Below, in pieces: positions 43,315 to 51,264 of a stretch of DNA of 64,000 bases (position 1 is its first letter; every line of letters starts with the position of its first letter). The notes beneath the pieces are model-generated. The model was not told the origin of the DNA, ran no database searches, and saw nothing but the letters and a program-made list of their open reading frames with translations. The translations under genes were made by a program, and so were the position numbers. The DNA is from Sphaerisporangium viridialbum (GTDB lineage: Bacteria > Actinomycetota > Actinomycetes > Streptosporangiales > Streptosporangiaceae), in contig NZ_CP187232.1 of the NCBI RefSeq assembly GCF_049674955.1, positions 6,758,001 through 6,822,000 on the forward strand. The letters are read 5' to 3'.

Positions 43315-43605
43315 TCAAAAACGAAGCGCGGACACGATTTGGATCATGACCAAGACCACAATGAACAGCACTGTGAAGCTTAGGTCAAAGGCCACCGTAC
43401 CCAACCGGAGGGGCGGAATGAAACGGCGGAGGAACTTGAGAGGTGGGTCGGTTGCCGTGTATGTGGCCTCCGCGAGCACCAGGACGACCCCTGTGGGACG
43501 CCAGGAGCGAGCGAACGCCTGCACCGTCTCGAAGATCATCCTACCGATCAGCAGTATGAGATAGATGTACAGGACTCCGACCAAGATGTCCCTAACGATC
43601 CCCAC
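43315..43605 (-). CDS. YggT family membrane protein
   Basis: 96 residues with two membrane segments, VGVLYIYLILLIGRMIFETV near the start and LSFTVLFIVVLVMIQIV at the end. The intervening TDPPLKFLRRFIPPLRLGTVAFD is the family signature. GTG at 43605 has AGGA seven bases upstream; the ORF upstream of it reads through untranslated sequence. YggT proteins sit between sepF and divIVA in many Gram-positives and are thought to help envelope or division functions; the exact role is not known. Confidence 0.92.
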   Translation of the reverse strand: MGIVRDILVGVLYIYLILLIGRMIFETVQAFARSWRPTGVVLVLAEATYTATDPPLKFLRRFIPPLRLGTVAFDLSFTVLFIVVLVMIQIVSALRF

Positions 43606-43687
43606 GGTCGCGTCCTGCCTCCATCCCGATCTGCCGACCTCGGTCCGGATGGGCCATGTGTGGCCGTTCACTGTTCATAGTGGAACT

Positions 43688-44197
43688 CTAGCTCTGGTTG
43701 AAGAACCCGCGTTCCGCGATTCGGGCCTTGTCCTCGGCGGTCACCTCGACATTGGCAGGGGACAACAGGAACACCTTGTTGGTAACACGTTCAATGCTGC
43801 CATGTAGGCCAAAGACCAGACCTGCCGCGAAATCAACAAGGCGCTTGGCGTCGCTGTCGACCATTTCTGTCAAGTTCATGATGACGGGAGTGCCCTCGCG
43901 GAAGTGCTCGCCGATCGTTCGCGCTTCGTTGTACGTGCGAGGATGGAGGGTCGTAATGCGCGCCAGATCGGTCGTACGGCGCTCTATCACGGCGGACCCG
44001 GACCTCGGGGCGGGAACCGGGGTCTCGACCTCCTCCTGGCCCTCTTGGGGCGTTCCAAGCCCGCGCTCGTCACCGCGGCGCCGGTCGACGTAGTCGTCCG
44101 TATAGTCCTCGTCGTCGGCGTAATTGCCATAATCCGGGTAGCGGTCGTCCTCCACGAGACCGAGGTAGACCGCCATCTTGCGCATCGCGCCGGCCAT
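43688..44197 (-). CDS. sepF: Cell division protein SepF
   Basis: 169 residues. An N-terminal amphipathic membrane-targeting helix (GAMRKMAVYLGLVEDD) precedes an acidic Tyr/Asp-rich linker and the SepF core from about residue 75: TLHPRTYNEARTIGEHFREG, PVIMNLTEMVDSDAKRLVDF and GLVFGLHGSIERVTNKVFLLSP. SepF polymerises and tethers FtsZ to the membrane; it is the main FtsZ anchor in actinobacteria, which lack FtsA. It is separated from yggT by 82 bp and from yggS by 106 bp. Confidence 0.96.
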   Translation of the reverse strand: MAGAMRKMAVYLGLVEDDRYPDYGNYADDEDYTDDYVDRRRGDERGLGTPQEGQEEVETPVPAPRSGSAVIERRTTDLARITTLHPRTYNEARTIGEHFREGTPVIMNLTEMVDSDAKRLVDFAAGLVFGLHGSIERVTNKVFLLSPANVEVTAEDKARIAERGFFNQS

Positions 44198-44303
44198 CGC
44201 TACGTCGTCCTCCTGCTCATGGTCGCCGTACCCAAGGCAACCTAAGGCACCGCTGTCGACCTCTGCTCGGATACATGGACATCAAGGTCCACTCGGGGGG
44301 ACA

Positions 44304-45014
44304 TTACCTGACGAAGGGCTTCCGGCGACCGAGCAACGCCGTACCGACACGCACGTGTGTCGCTCCGTGCGCGATCGCCTCGGCCAGATCTCCACTCATT
44401 CCGGCCGAAACGACGGACGCATCCGGATGCACCACACGTAGAGCAGACGAAAGTTCCAAAAGCCTCGCGAAGGCCTTATTAGGATCGCCTCCGAGTGGGG
44501 CCACAGCCATGACCCCGCCGAGGGCCAGCCCCTCTGTCGCCGCGATCAGATCGGCCAGGGCCGGCAGCTCCGCCGGAACGACTCCACCGCGGGCCGGATC
44601 GTCGTCCAGCGCCACCTGGACCAGGCAGGTGACCTGCCGCCCCGCCCTGACGGCCTCGCGGCCCAGGGCCACGACCAGCCGCGCGCGGTCGACCGAGTGG
44701 ATCACATCGGCGTACGAGACGACGGACTTGGCCTTGTTCGTCTGGAGCTGCCCGACGAAATGCCACGTCAGGGGCAGGTCAGCGCATTCGGCGGCCTTGG
44801 CGGCGGCCTCCTGGTCGCGGTTCTCGCCGACGTCGCGGATGCCGAGCTCGGTGAGGATTCTCACATCGGAGCCGGGATAGGTCTTGGTGATCGCGACGAG
44901 GGTGACGTCGCGGCGCGCGCGCCCCGCGCTCTCGCAGGCGGCGGCGATGCGGCGCTCCACCTCGGCGAGGCCTGCCGCGATCTCGTCGCGTCGTGTGGTG
45001 TTCGCGTTCTTCAC
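44304..45014 (-). CDS. YggS/PROSC family PLP homeostasis protein
   Basis: 236 residues. A single TIM-barrel-like PLP-binding protein with the Schiff-base lysine in LVAITKTYPGSDV (Lys44), then DVGENRDQEAAAKA, LTWHFVGQLQTNKAKSV and a C-terminal VSAGMSGDLAEAI. It has no catalytic reaction of its own and buffers pyridoxal phosphate. GTG at 45014 has no clear ribosome-binding site, and the 21-codon mini-ORF ending 12 bases upstream might feed ribosomes to it. The PgeF/YfiH gene that usually sits between ftsZ and yggS in actinobacteria is absent. Confidence 0.94.
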   Translation of the reverse strand: MKNANTTRRDEIAAGLAEVERRIAAACESAGRARRDVTLVAITKTYPGSDVRILTELGIRDVGENRDQEAAAKAAECADLPLTWHFVGQLQTNKAKSVVSYADVIHSVDRARLVVALGREAVRAGRQVTCLVQVALDDDPARGGVVPAELPALADLIAATEGLALGGVMAVAPLGGDPNKAFARLLELSSALRVVHPDASVVSAGMSGDLAEAIAHGATHVRVGTALLGRRKPFVR

Positions 45015-45026
45015 GTGGGGGTTCGG

Positions 45027-45092
45027 TCACTTCAGAAAGTCAGGAACGTACGGATGGGCGACCTCGCGAGCGCGGCACGTGCCCGGCTCCAC
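45027..45092 (-). other. 21-codon ORF ending in a copy of the FtsZ C-terminal peptide
   Basis: A GTG-started frame ends HPYVPDFLK and stop, while FtsZ itself ends LDVPDFLK and stop 91 bases upstream. The last 24 bases (45027-45050) match the ftsZ end (45118-45141) at all but four positions; three differences are synonymous C-to-T changes. It looks like a duplicated ftsZ 3' end. Whether it is translated is unknown. Confidence 0.5.
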
Positions 45093-45113
45093 GAGGGGAG
45101 CAGGCACGTGCCG
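45073..45113 (-). terminator. Large hairpin just after ftsZ
   Basis: CGGCACGTGCC (45073-45083) and GGCACGTGCCG (45103-45113) form an 11-bp stem, with an inner GCTCC/GGAGC extension. It starts five bases after the ftsZ stop. It could attenuate read-through from ftsZ into yggS; no T-tract is present. Confidence 0.5.
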
Positions 45114-45117
45114 GCGC

Positions 45118-46548
45118 TCACTTCAGGAAGTCGGGGACGTCGAGCTCCTCCTCCTGCTCCTCGAAGACCACCGGACGGCGTCGGGCGGGCTCAGAGACGC
45201 GGGAGGTGATGGGAGTGGGCGGCTCGGGCGCCGGCCTCGGAATCGACACCGGGCCCTGGGCCTGCTGCTCGGAATGAGAGGCGGAGCCGTGCGAGGACTC
45301 CACGCTCTCACGCGCGAACGGCGTGGGGGCGGGCACCGGGTCGGGCGCCGGAGCGGGCTCCGGCACCGGAGGTGCGGGCGCGGCCTGTGTCACCGGTGCG
45401 GGCGGCAGCGGACGGACCGGGGCCGGAGCCGGGCGCGGTTCCGCGCGCGCGGGCTCGGCCTTCGGCGCGGGGAAGGCCGTCGCCGCGGGGCGGGACTGGT
45501 GGCCCGCCCCGGACGCGGGCGCCGGCGGCGTCTGCGGGGCCGGGCGTGCCGCGGGCTGGGTGCGCGCGGCAGGCTGCACGGGGACGGCGGACTTCTCCGG
45601 CTCGGGCTCGTCGAACCCGGCGGCGATCACCGTGACGCGCACCTCGTCGCCGAGGGCGTCGTCGATGACCGTGCCGAAGATGATGTTGGCGTCCAGCGCG
45701 GCGGCGTTGGAGACCAGCTGCGCCGCCTCGTTGATCTCGAACAGCCCGAGGTCGGACCCGCCCGCGATCGACAGCAGGACCCCGTGGGCTCCGTCGATGC
45801 TCGCCTCCAGCAGCGGGCTGGACACCGCCATCTCGGCCGCGGCGACGGACCTGTCGTCCCCTCGTGCGTGGCCGATGCCCATCAGCGCCGAACCCGCGCC
45901 CGACATGACGGACTTCACGTCGGCGAAGTCCAGGTTGATCAGGCCGGGGGTGGTGATGAGGTCGGTTATGCCCTGCACACCGGACAGCAGCACCTGGTCG
46001 GCGGCCTTGAAGGCGTCGAGCACGCTGACCTGGCGGTCGGATATCGACAGCAGGCGGTCGTTCGGGATGACGATGAGGGTGTCGACCTCGTCGCGCAGGG
46101 TCTCGATGCCGGCCTCGGCCTGCGCCGCGCGGCGCCGCCCCTCGAAACTGAAGGGCCGGGTCACGACACCGATGGTCAGCGCGCCGAGCGACCGGGCGAT
46201 GTTCGCCACCACGGGCGCGCCGCCCGTGCCGGTGCCGCCGCCCTCGCCCGCCGTGACGAAGACCATGTCGGCGCCCTTGAGGACCTCCTCGATCTCCTCA
46301 CGGTGATCCTCGGCGGCCTTGCGCCCGACCTCGGGATTGGCTCCCGCGCCGAGGCCGCGCGTGAGCTCGCGGCCCACGTCCAGCTTGACGTCGGCGTCAC
46401 TCATCAGCAGCGCCTGGGCGTCGGTGTTGATGGCGATGAACTCGACGCCCTTGAGTCCCTCCTCGATCATCCGGTTCACGGCGTTCACTCCGCCGCCGCC
46501 GATGCCGACGACCTTGATGACCGCGAGGTAGTTCTGCGGTGCTGCCAC
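45118..46548 (-). CDS. ftsZ: Cell division GTPase FtsZ
   Basis: 476 residues. The tubulin signature GGGTGTG is at 103-109, preceded by KVVGIGGGGVNAVNRM, and the T7-type catalytic loop DFADVKSVMSGAGSALMGIG is present. After residue ~320 comes an unusually long Pro/Ala/Arg-rich linker (about 140 residues), ending in the conserved tail LDVPDFLK that binds SepF and other partners. FtsZ assembles the division ring. GTG at 46548 gives the expected N-terminus; the ORF upstream to 46632 reads leader sequence. A dedicated promoter region precedes it. Confidence 0.97.
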   Translation of the reverse strand: MAAPQNYLAVIKVVGIGGGGVNAVNRMIEEGLKGVEFIAINTDAQALLMSDADVKLDVGRELTRGLGAGANPEVGRKAAEDHREEIEEVLKGADMVFVTAGEGGGTGTGGAPVVANIARSLGALTIGVVTRPFSFEGRRRAAQAEAGIETLRDEVDTLIVIPNDRLLSISDRQVSVLDAFKAADQVLLSGVQGITDLITTPGLINLDFADVKSVMSGAGSALMGIGHARGDDRSVAAAEMAVSSPLLEASIDGAHGVLLSIAGGSDLGLFEINEAAQLVSNAAALDANIIFGTVIDDALGDEVRVTVIAAGFDEPEPEKSAVPVQPAARTQPAARPAPQTPPAPASGAGHQSRPAATAFPAPKAEPARAEPRPAPAPVRPLPPAPVTQAAPAPPVPEPAPAPDPVPAPTPFARESVESSHGSASHSEQQAQGPVSIPRPAPEPPTPITSRVSEPARRRPVVFEEQEEELDVPDFLK

Positions 46549-46617
46549 GACGAGGGGCCTTTCCGCTCGTTTACTTGCATTACGTGAAGCCCGAAACGGG
46601 GCCGGACCTTCTTGTTT

Positions 46618-46655
46618 AACTCTCACCCTCAAGTTGAGATTTAGAGTTATGTCAA
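46618..46655 (-). promoter_or_regulatory. ftsZ promoter region with nested inverted repeats
   Basis: On the minus strand TTGACA (46650-46655) is followed by an AT-rich stretch containing AACTCT...AGAGTT (46643-46648 with 46618-46623) around CTCAACTTGAG (46628-46638). This is the only AT-rich island in the 235 bp between ftsQ and ftsZ. A -35 role for TTGACA is likely; the -10 is not clear. The nested repeats could be an operator or an RNA hairpin in the leader. Confidence 0.5.
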
Positions 46656-46783
46656 CCTGAGGAATGATACGGACAGTAGGGTTGCCCCTCCCCCAGGGTC
46701 AACTCACCGCGCCGCAAGCTCGCCCGGCGTGTCGCGGCCTGTCCCTTTCGCTCCTGCCGGAACCTGCCCGGCTGTGGGGCATA

Positions 46784-47455
46784 TCACTTGACTGTCACGA
46801 CATCCGGTGAGCTGACGTCGTAACTGTCGGCCGGGCGTTCGAGCAGCGTGAGCGCGATGCGTGCCTTGTCGCGGGTGCGCTCGGCCCCGCCCCACACGAT
46901 CGTACGGCCGTCGCCGAGGCGAAGGGAGACATCGTCGGGAGACGCGGCCCGGACCGTCTCGACCCTGCGTGCCAGGTTGCCGGGAAGGCCGCCCGCGACC
47001 GCGAGCGCGGCCTTGGTGGCGGGGTCGTCGGCGGCGAAACGGTCGACGTGGAGGGCGGGTAGGCCGCCGGGGTCGAACGCCTTGACCTCGATGACGAACC
47101 CGTGCCGGTCGACCACCGACGCCTTGCCGCCTGCGAGGACGACCGCGACCGGCCTGCGCTCCACCACATGGACGCTGAGCGTGGCCGGCCAGCTGCGCTC
47201 CACCGTGACCGACTCGACCTGCCGGAGCGCGGCGATCCTGCTCCGGACCGTCTCGAGGTCGACCGTGGCCATCGGCTGGCGGTCGGGGACCGCCGCCGCC
47301 TGCCGGACCCGGTCGTCGGGGAGCGTGACGTTCCCCGAGATCGCGATGTCGCGCACGCCGAGGACCGGCGAGAAGAACACCAGCCAGGCGGCGGCCCCCA
47401 CCACCCCGCAGGACAGCAGGACGGCGAAGGCCGTGCGCCACGCCGATGGACTCAC
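46784..47455 (-). CDS. ftsQ: Cell division protein FtsQ
   Basis: 223 residues, bitopic. A membrane segment (about 8-30, AFAVLLSCGVVGAAAWLVFF) is followed by a POTRA domain (VLGVRDIAISGNVTLPDDRV, then LETVRSRIAALRQVESVTVERSWPATLSVHVVERRP) and the FtsQ beta domain. FtsQ links FtsL to the septal synthase FtsW-FtsI in the divisome. GTG at 47455 overlaps the murC stop (GTGA). The protein ends at the coding sequence VTVK without a long tail. Confidence 0.94.
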   Translation of the reverse strand: MSPSAWRTAFAVLLSCGVVGAAAWLVFFSPVLGVRDIAISGNVTLPDDRVRQAAAVPDRQPMATVDLETVRSRIAALRQVESVTVERSWPATLSVHVVERRPVAVVLAGGKASVVDRHGFVIEVKAFDPGGLPALHVDRFAADDPATKAALAVAGGLPGNLARRVETVRAASPDDVSLRLGDGRTIVWGGAERTRDKARIALTLLERPADSYDVSSPDVVTVK

Positions 47456-48861
47456 CGCGAGGCGAGCTCGGCGACGATGTGCGGGCCGAGCTCGGTCACA
47501 TCGCCGGCGCCCATGGTGAGCACGACGTCACCCGGACGGGCCCGGTCGGCCACGATGGCCGGGACCGTGCCCCGGTCGGAGACGTAGGTGACCCGCTCGG
47601 CCGGAAGCGGCACCTTGCCCGCGACCAGCGCGCCCGACACCCCGGGCTCGGGGTCCTCACGGGCGCCGTAGACGTCGAGCACGATGGCCTCGTCGGCCAG
47701 CCCGAGAGCGGCTCCGAACTCGTCGGCGAAGAAGCGGGTGCGGGAGTAGAGGTGGGGCTGGAAGACCGCGATGACGCGGCCGGCCGGCCCGGAGAACGAC
47801 GCGACCACGTCACGGGCGGCGCGCAGGTCGGCGGCCAGCTCGGTGGGGTGGTGGGCGTAGCTGTCGAAGACGGCCACCCCGGCCGCCTCCCCCTTGGCCT
47901 CGAAACGGCGCTTGGCCCCGGTGAACGCCGCCAGCCCGTCGCGGAACTCGTCGAACGGCACGCCGAGCTCCTCGGCCACCGCCAGCGCGGCGGTGGCGTT
48001 CAGCGCGTTGTGCCGCCCGGGCACCGCGAGCCGGACGTCGCCCTTGCCCTCCACCGTGAACGCGACCCCGAAGCCGTCGGGGGCGATGTCCACGACGCGG
48101 ATGTCGGCGCCCTCGGACTCGCCGTACGTGCGCACGCGCAGGCCCCGGGCACGCGCCAGCGGGACCAGCGCCGCGGCGCCGGGGTCGTCGGCGCAGACCA
48201 CCAGCGCCGAGCCGATGCGCTCGACGAAGCGGGCGAAGCTGTCGTGCACGGCCTGCGGGTCGCCGTAGTTGTCGAGGTGGTCGGCCTCGACGTTGGTGAC
48301 CACCGCCACGCCGGGGGCGAGCATGAGGAAGGACCCGTCGCTCTCGTCGGCCTCGGCCACGAAGACGTCCCCCGCGCCCTCGTCGGCCCCGAGGCCGGTG
48401 GTGACGAGCTGGCCTCCCACGCAGTAGGAGGGGTCGCGCCCGCACTTCTGCAGGGCGACCGTGAGCATCGAGGTCGTGGTGGTCTTGCCGTGCGTGCCCG
48501 CGACGGCGATGCCGGTGCGCCCGACCATCACCGCGGCGAGCGCGGCGGCGCGCGGGATGACGCGGAGCCCCTGGCGCAGCGCCTCGCCGAGCTCGGGGTT
48601 GGAGTCGCGGATCGCGGTGGACACCACCACGGTGTCGACGTTCCTGATGTGCGAGGCGGCGTGGCCCACGTGCACGACCGCGCCGAGCTCGCGCAGCTCG
48701 GACACCATCTGCGAGCTGCGGGCGTCGCTGCCGGACACGTCGACGCCGCGCTTGAGCAGGATGCGCGCGATGCCGGACATGCCGGCGCCGCCGATGCCGA
48801 TGAAGTGCACCCGGCCGAGGTCGCCGGCGGCCACCGGCTCGATCAGCTTCACCAGGCTCAT
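47452..48861 (-). CDS. murC: UDP-N-acetylmuramate--L-alanine ligase MurC
   Basis: 469 residues. The Mur ligase fold starts with VHFIGIGGAGMSGIARILLK, followed by the ATP loop VAGTHGKTTTTSML and DEAD-like VAEADESDGSFL. It adds L-Ala to UDP-MurNAc. ATG at 48861 overlaps the murG stop (ATGA), and its own stop overlaps ftsQ, so the three are translated together. All landmark motifs are intact and the length is normal. Confidence 0.97.
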   Translation of the reverse strand: MSLVKLIEPVAAGDLGRVHFIGIGGAGMSGIARILLKRGVDVSGSDARSSQMVSELRELGAVVHVGHAASHIRNVDTVVVSTAIRDSNPELGEALRQGLRVIPRAAALAAVMVGRTGIAVAGTHGKTTTTSMLTVALQKCGRDPSYCVGGQLVTTGLGADEGAGDVFVAEADESDGSFLMLAPGVAVVTNVEADHLDNYGDPQAVHDSFARFVERIGSALVVCADDPGAAALVPLARARGLRVRTYGESEGADIRVVDIAPDGFGVAFTVEGKGDVRLAVPGRHNALNATAALAVAEELGVPFDEFRDGLAAFTGAKRRFEAKGEAAGVAVFDSYAHHPTELAADLRAARDVVASFSGPAGRVIAVFQPHLYSRTRFFADEFGAALGLADEAIVLDVYGAREDPEPGVSGALVAGKVPLPAERVTYVSDRGTVPAIVADRARPGDVVLTMGAGDVTELGPHIVAELASR

Positions 48862-49949
48862 CGGCGGCCTCCCGCGTAGATGATCTCGATGACCTTGCGT
48901 GCCAGCACCATGTCGGCGTCCTTGCGGCCCATGCGCGAGGCGGCGTCCGACATCGCGACCACCCGCTCGGGATCGCGCAGGACGGGAAGCACCTTCTGGA
49001 TGATCCAATCGGCGGTCAGGTCGGCGTTGTCGACCATCATCCCTCCCCCGGCCTCGACGATCGGCATCGCGTTGAGCTTCTGCTCGCCGTTGCCGTGCGG
49101 CAGCGGCACGTACGCCGCCGGGAGCCCCACCGCGGTGAGCTCGGCGCAGGTCATCGCCCCGCTGCGGCACAGCACGAAGTCGGCGGCGGCGTACGCGAGG
49201 TCCATGCGGTCGACGTAGGGCAGCACGACGTACTGCGGGTCGCCGGGCGGGGGCTCCTGGACGACGGTGTTCTTGGGGCCGATCACGTGGAGCACCTGGA
49301 CGCCCGCGTGGCGCAGCGCGGGGGCGGACGCGAGGGCCGCCTCGTTGATGGCGCGCGCCCCCTGCGAGCCGCCGAAGACCAGCAGCGTCGGCCGGTCGTT
49401 CTCGAGGCCGAAGTAGGACCTGGCCTTGTCTCCCATCGACAGCCGGTCGAGCGCGACGATCTCGCGCCGCAGCGGGATGCCGACGTACTCGGAGTGGGGA
49501 AGCGCGGCGTCGGGGTGCCCGGTGAACACGTGGTCGGTGAGCCGGGCGCCGAGCCGGTTGGCGAGGCCGGGACGCGGGTTCGCCTCGTGCACCACGATCG
49601 GCACGCCGCGCCGCCGCGCGCCGAGGTAGGCGGGTGTCGCGACGTACCCGCCGAAGCCGACGAGCACGTCGGCCTGCACGCGGTCCATGATGCCCGCGGC
49701 GGCGTTGATCGCCCCGGCCAGGCGGCCGGGGACCGTCAGCAGCTGCGGCGTGATGGCGCGCGGCAGCGGGACCGCGGGCACCAGCGCCAGCTCGTACCCG
49801 CGCGCGGGAACCAGCCTGGTCTCCAGCCCGCGCTCGGTGCCGAGGCAGGTGATCCCGATGCTCGGGTCCTGCCTGCGCAGCGCGTCGGCCAGCGCCAGGG
49901 CGGGTTCGATATGGCCGGCCGTGCCGCCGCCTGCGAGGACCACCCTCAT
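48858..49949 (-). CDS. murG: UDP-GlcNAc:lipid I transferase MurG
   Basis: 363 residues. GT28 family glycosyltransferase converting lipid I to lipid II on the inner membrane face. N-terminal GGGTAGHIEPALALADAL, the central LVFGGSQGARAINEA and the donor-binding CRSGAMTCAELTAVGLPAAYVP, then GNGEQKLNA are intact. ATG at 49949 lies 10 bp after the ftsW stop. The acceptor-side loop GFGGYVATPAYLGARRRG is present. Confidence 0.97.
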   Translation of the reverse strand: MRVVLAGGGTAGHIEPALALADALRRQDPSIGITCLGTERGLETRLVPARGYELALVPAVPLPRAITPQLLTVPGRLAGAINAAAGIMDRVQADVLVGFGGYVATPAYLGARRRGVPIVVHEANPRPGLANRLGARLTDHVFTGHPDAALPHSEYVGIPLRREIVALDRLSMGDKARSYFGLENDRPTLLVFGGSQGARAINEAALASAPALRHAGVQVLHVIGPKNTVVQEPPPGDPQYVVLPYVDRMDLAYAAADFVLCRSGAMTCAELTAVGLPAAYVPLPHGNGEQKLNAMPIVEAGGGMMVDNADLTADWIIQKVLPVLRDPERVVAMSDAASRMGRKDADMVLARKVIEIIYAGGRR

Positions 49950-49959
49950 GTCGGTCCTT

Positions 49960-51264
49960 TCACTCCACGTGCCTCGATGTCGGTCGGGGCCGCCCCGTCC
50001 GGCGAATCACCGCCAGCGTGCGACCCAGGCCAAGCCAGCTTAGAGCCCGCGCCGCGGGCCCGGGTCCACGAGCGGCCAGCGCGGCCGCCGCGCCGGGCTC
50101 GTGCTTGGCGAACGACAGCAGCATGCCGAGCGCCGCGAGCGTGGGCAACAACGCCGAACCACCGTACGACACGAGCGGCAGCGGGATGCCGGTGATGGGC
50201 AGCACGCCGATGACCGCGCCGATGTTGACGATGGCCTGACCTGCGATCCAGGCCACGGCGGCGGAGGCCGTCAGCCGGATGAACGGGTCCTTGACGCGGG
50301 ACGCCACGCGCAGCCCGGCGTACCCGAGAAGGCCGAAGAGGGCGATCACGAGCAGCGTGCCCATGAGCCCGAGCTCCTCGCCGATGATCGAGAAGATGAA
50401 GTCACTCTCGGCGTGGGGCACCCAGCTCCACTTCTGCCGGCTGCTGCCGAGCCCGAGCCCGAACCAGCCGCCCGAGCCCATCGCGATCTGCCCCTGTGCC
50501 GCCTGGTACCCCGACCCCTGGGCGTTGCCCCAGACGTCCAGCCAGCCCTCGATGCGGGCCGAGCGGTAGCCCTCGACGCTGATCATGATGACGGTGGCCA
50601 GCGTCGCGACGGCGAGGATGCCGCAGAACAGCCGCAGCGGCGCGCCGACGACCCACAGCAGGGCCAGGAAGATCAGCATGAGCACGAGCGTGGTGCCGAG
50701 GTCGCGCCCGAGCATGACCATGACGGCGAGGATGGCGGTGCCGGGCATGAGGGGGATCAGGAGCTGGCGCCACTCGATGAGGCCGCCCTTGGCCTTGCGG
50801 GCCAGCAGGTCGGCGCCCCAGAGCACCAGGCCGAGCTTGGCGGGCTCGGACGGCTGGATGGTGAGCCCGCCAATGTAGATCCACCGCTGGGCGCCCAGCT
50901 CGGTCTCGCCGATGAAGATGACCATGATGAGGCCGATGATGGACAGGGCCATCAGGGGATAGCCGGCGAGCCGGAAGAACCGCTGGGGCAGGCGCGAGCA
51001 GATCCACATCACCGGGATGCCGAGCCCGACCGACAGCGACTGCTTGAGGAACCAGTAGAACGGGTTGCCAGTCTTCTGCAGTGCCTCGATGCTGGAGGCC
51101 GAGAGCACCATCATCAGCCCGAGCGCCAGCAGCAGCGCGCTGCATCCGAGCACCAGGTAGTAGGACGTGAGCGGGCGGTTCAGCAGCTCGCCGAGCGCGG
51201 ACAGCCGCTCGCGCCGCCACCCTGCGGGGCCCGCGCGCCCCGGCGCGATCGGGACGTCGCTCAT
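49960..51264 (-). CDS. ftsW: Septal peptidoglycan polymerase FtsW
   Basis: 434 residues with about ten membrane segments. SEDS family landmarks include PSEPAKLGLVLWGADLLARK, GRDLGTTLVLMLIF, the large extracellular loop ending WSWVPHAESDFIFSIIGEELG, and NIGAVIGVLPITGIPLPLVSYGGSALL. It polymerises glycan from lipid II together with FtsI. ATG at 51264 overlaps the murD stop (ATGA). The C-terminus has an Ala/Arg-rich cytoplasmic tail ending SRHVE. Confidence 0.96.
   Translation of the reverse strand: MSDVPIAPGRAGPAGWRRERLSALGELLNRPLTSYYLVLGCSALLLALGLMMVLSASSIEALQKTGNPFYWFLKQSLSVGLGIPVMWICSRLPQRFFRLAGYPLMALSIIGLIMVIFIGETELGAQRWIYIGGLTIQPSEPAKLGLVLWGADLLARKAKGGLIEWRQLLIPLMPGTAILAVMVMLGRDLGTTLVLMLIFLALLWVVGAPLRLFCGILAVATLATVIMISVEGYRSARIEGWLDVWGNAQGSGYQAAQGQIAMGSGGWFGLGLGSSRQKWSWVPHAESDFIFSIIGEELGLMGTLLVIALFGLLGYAGLRVASRVKDPFIRLTASAAVAWIAGQAIVNIGAVIGVLPITGIPLPLVSYGGSALLPTLAALGMLLSFAKHEPGAAAALAARGPGPAARALSWLGLGRTLAVIRRTGRPRPTSRHVE

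Noticed and set aside
45118..46632. Longer FtsZ start at 46632
   Set aside because: The extra 28 codons read through the AT-to-GC leader and include no conserved residues; GTG 46548 gives the standard FtsZ N-terminus.
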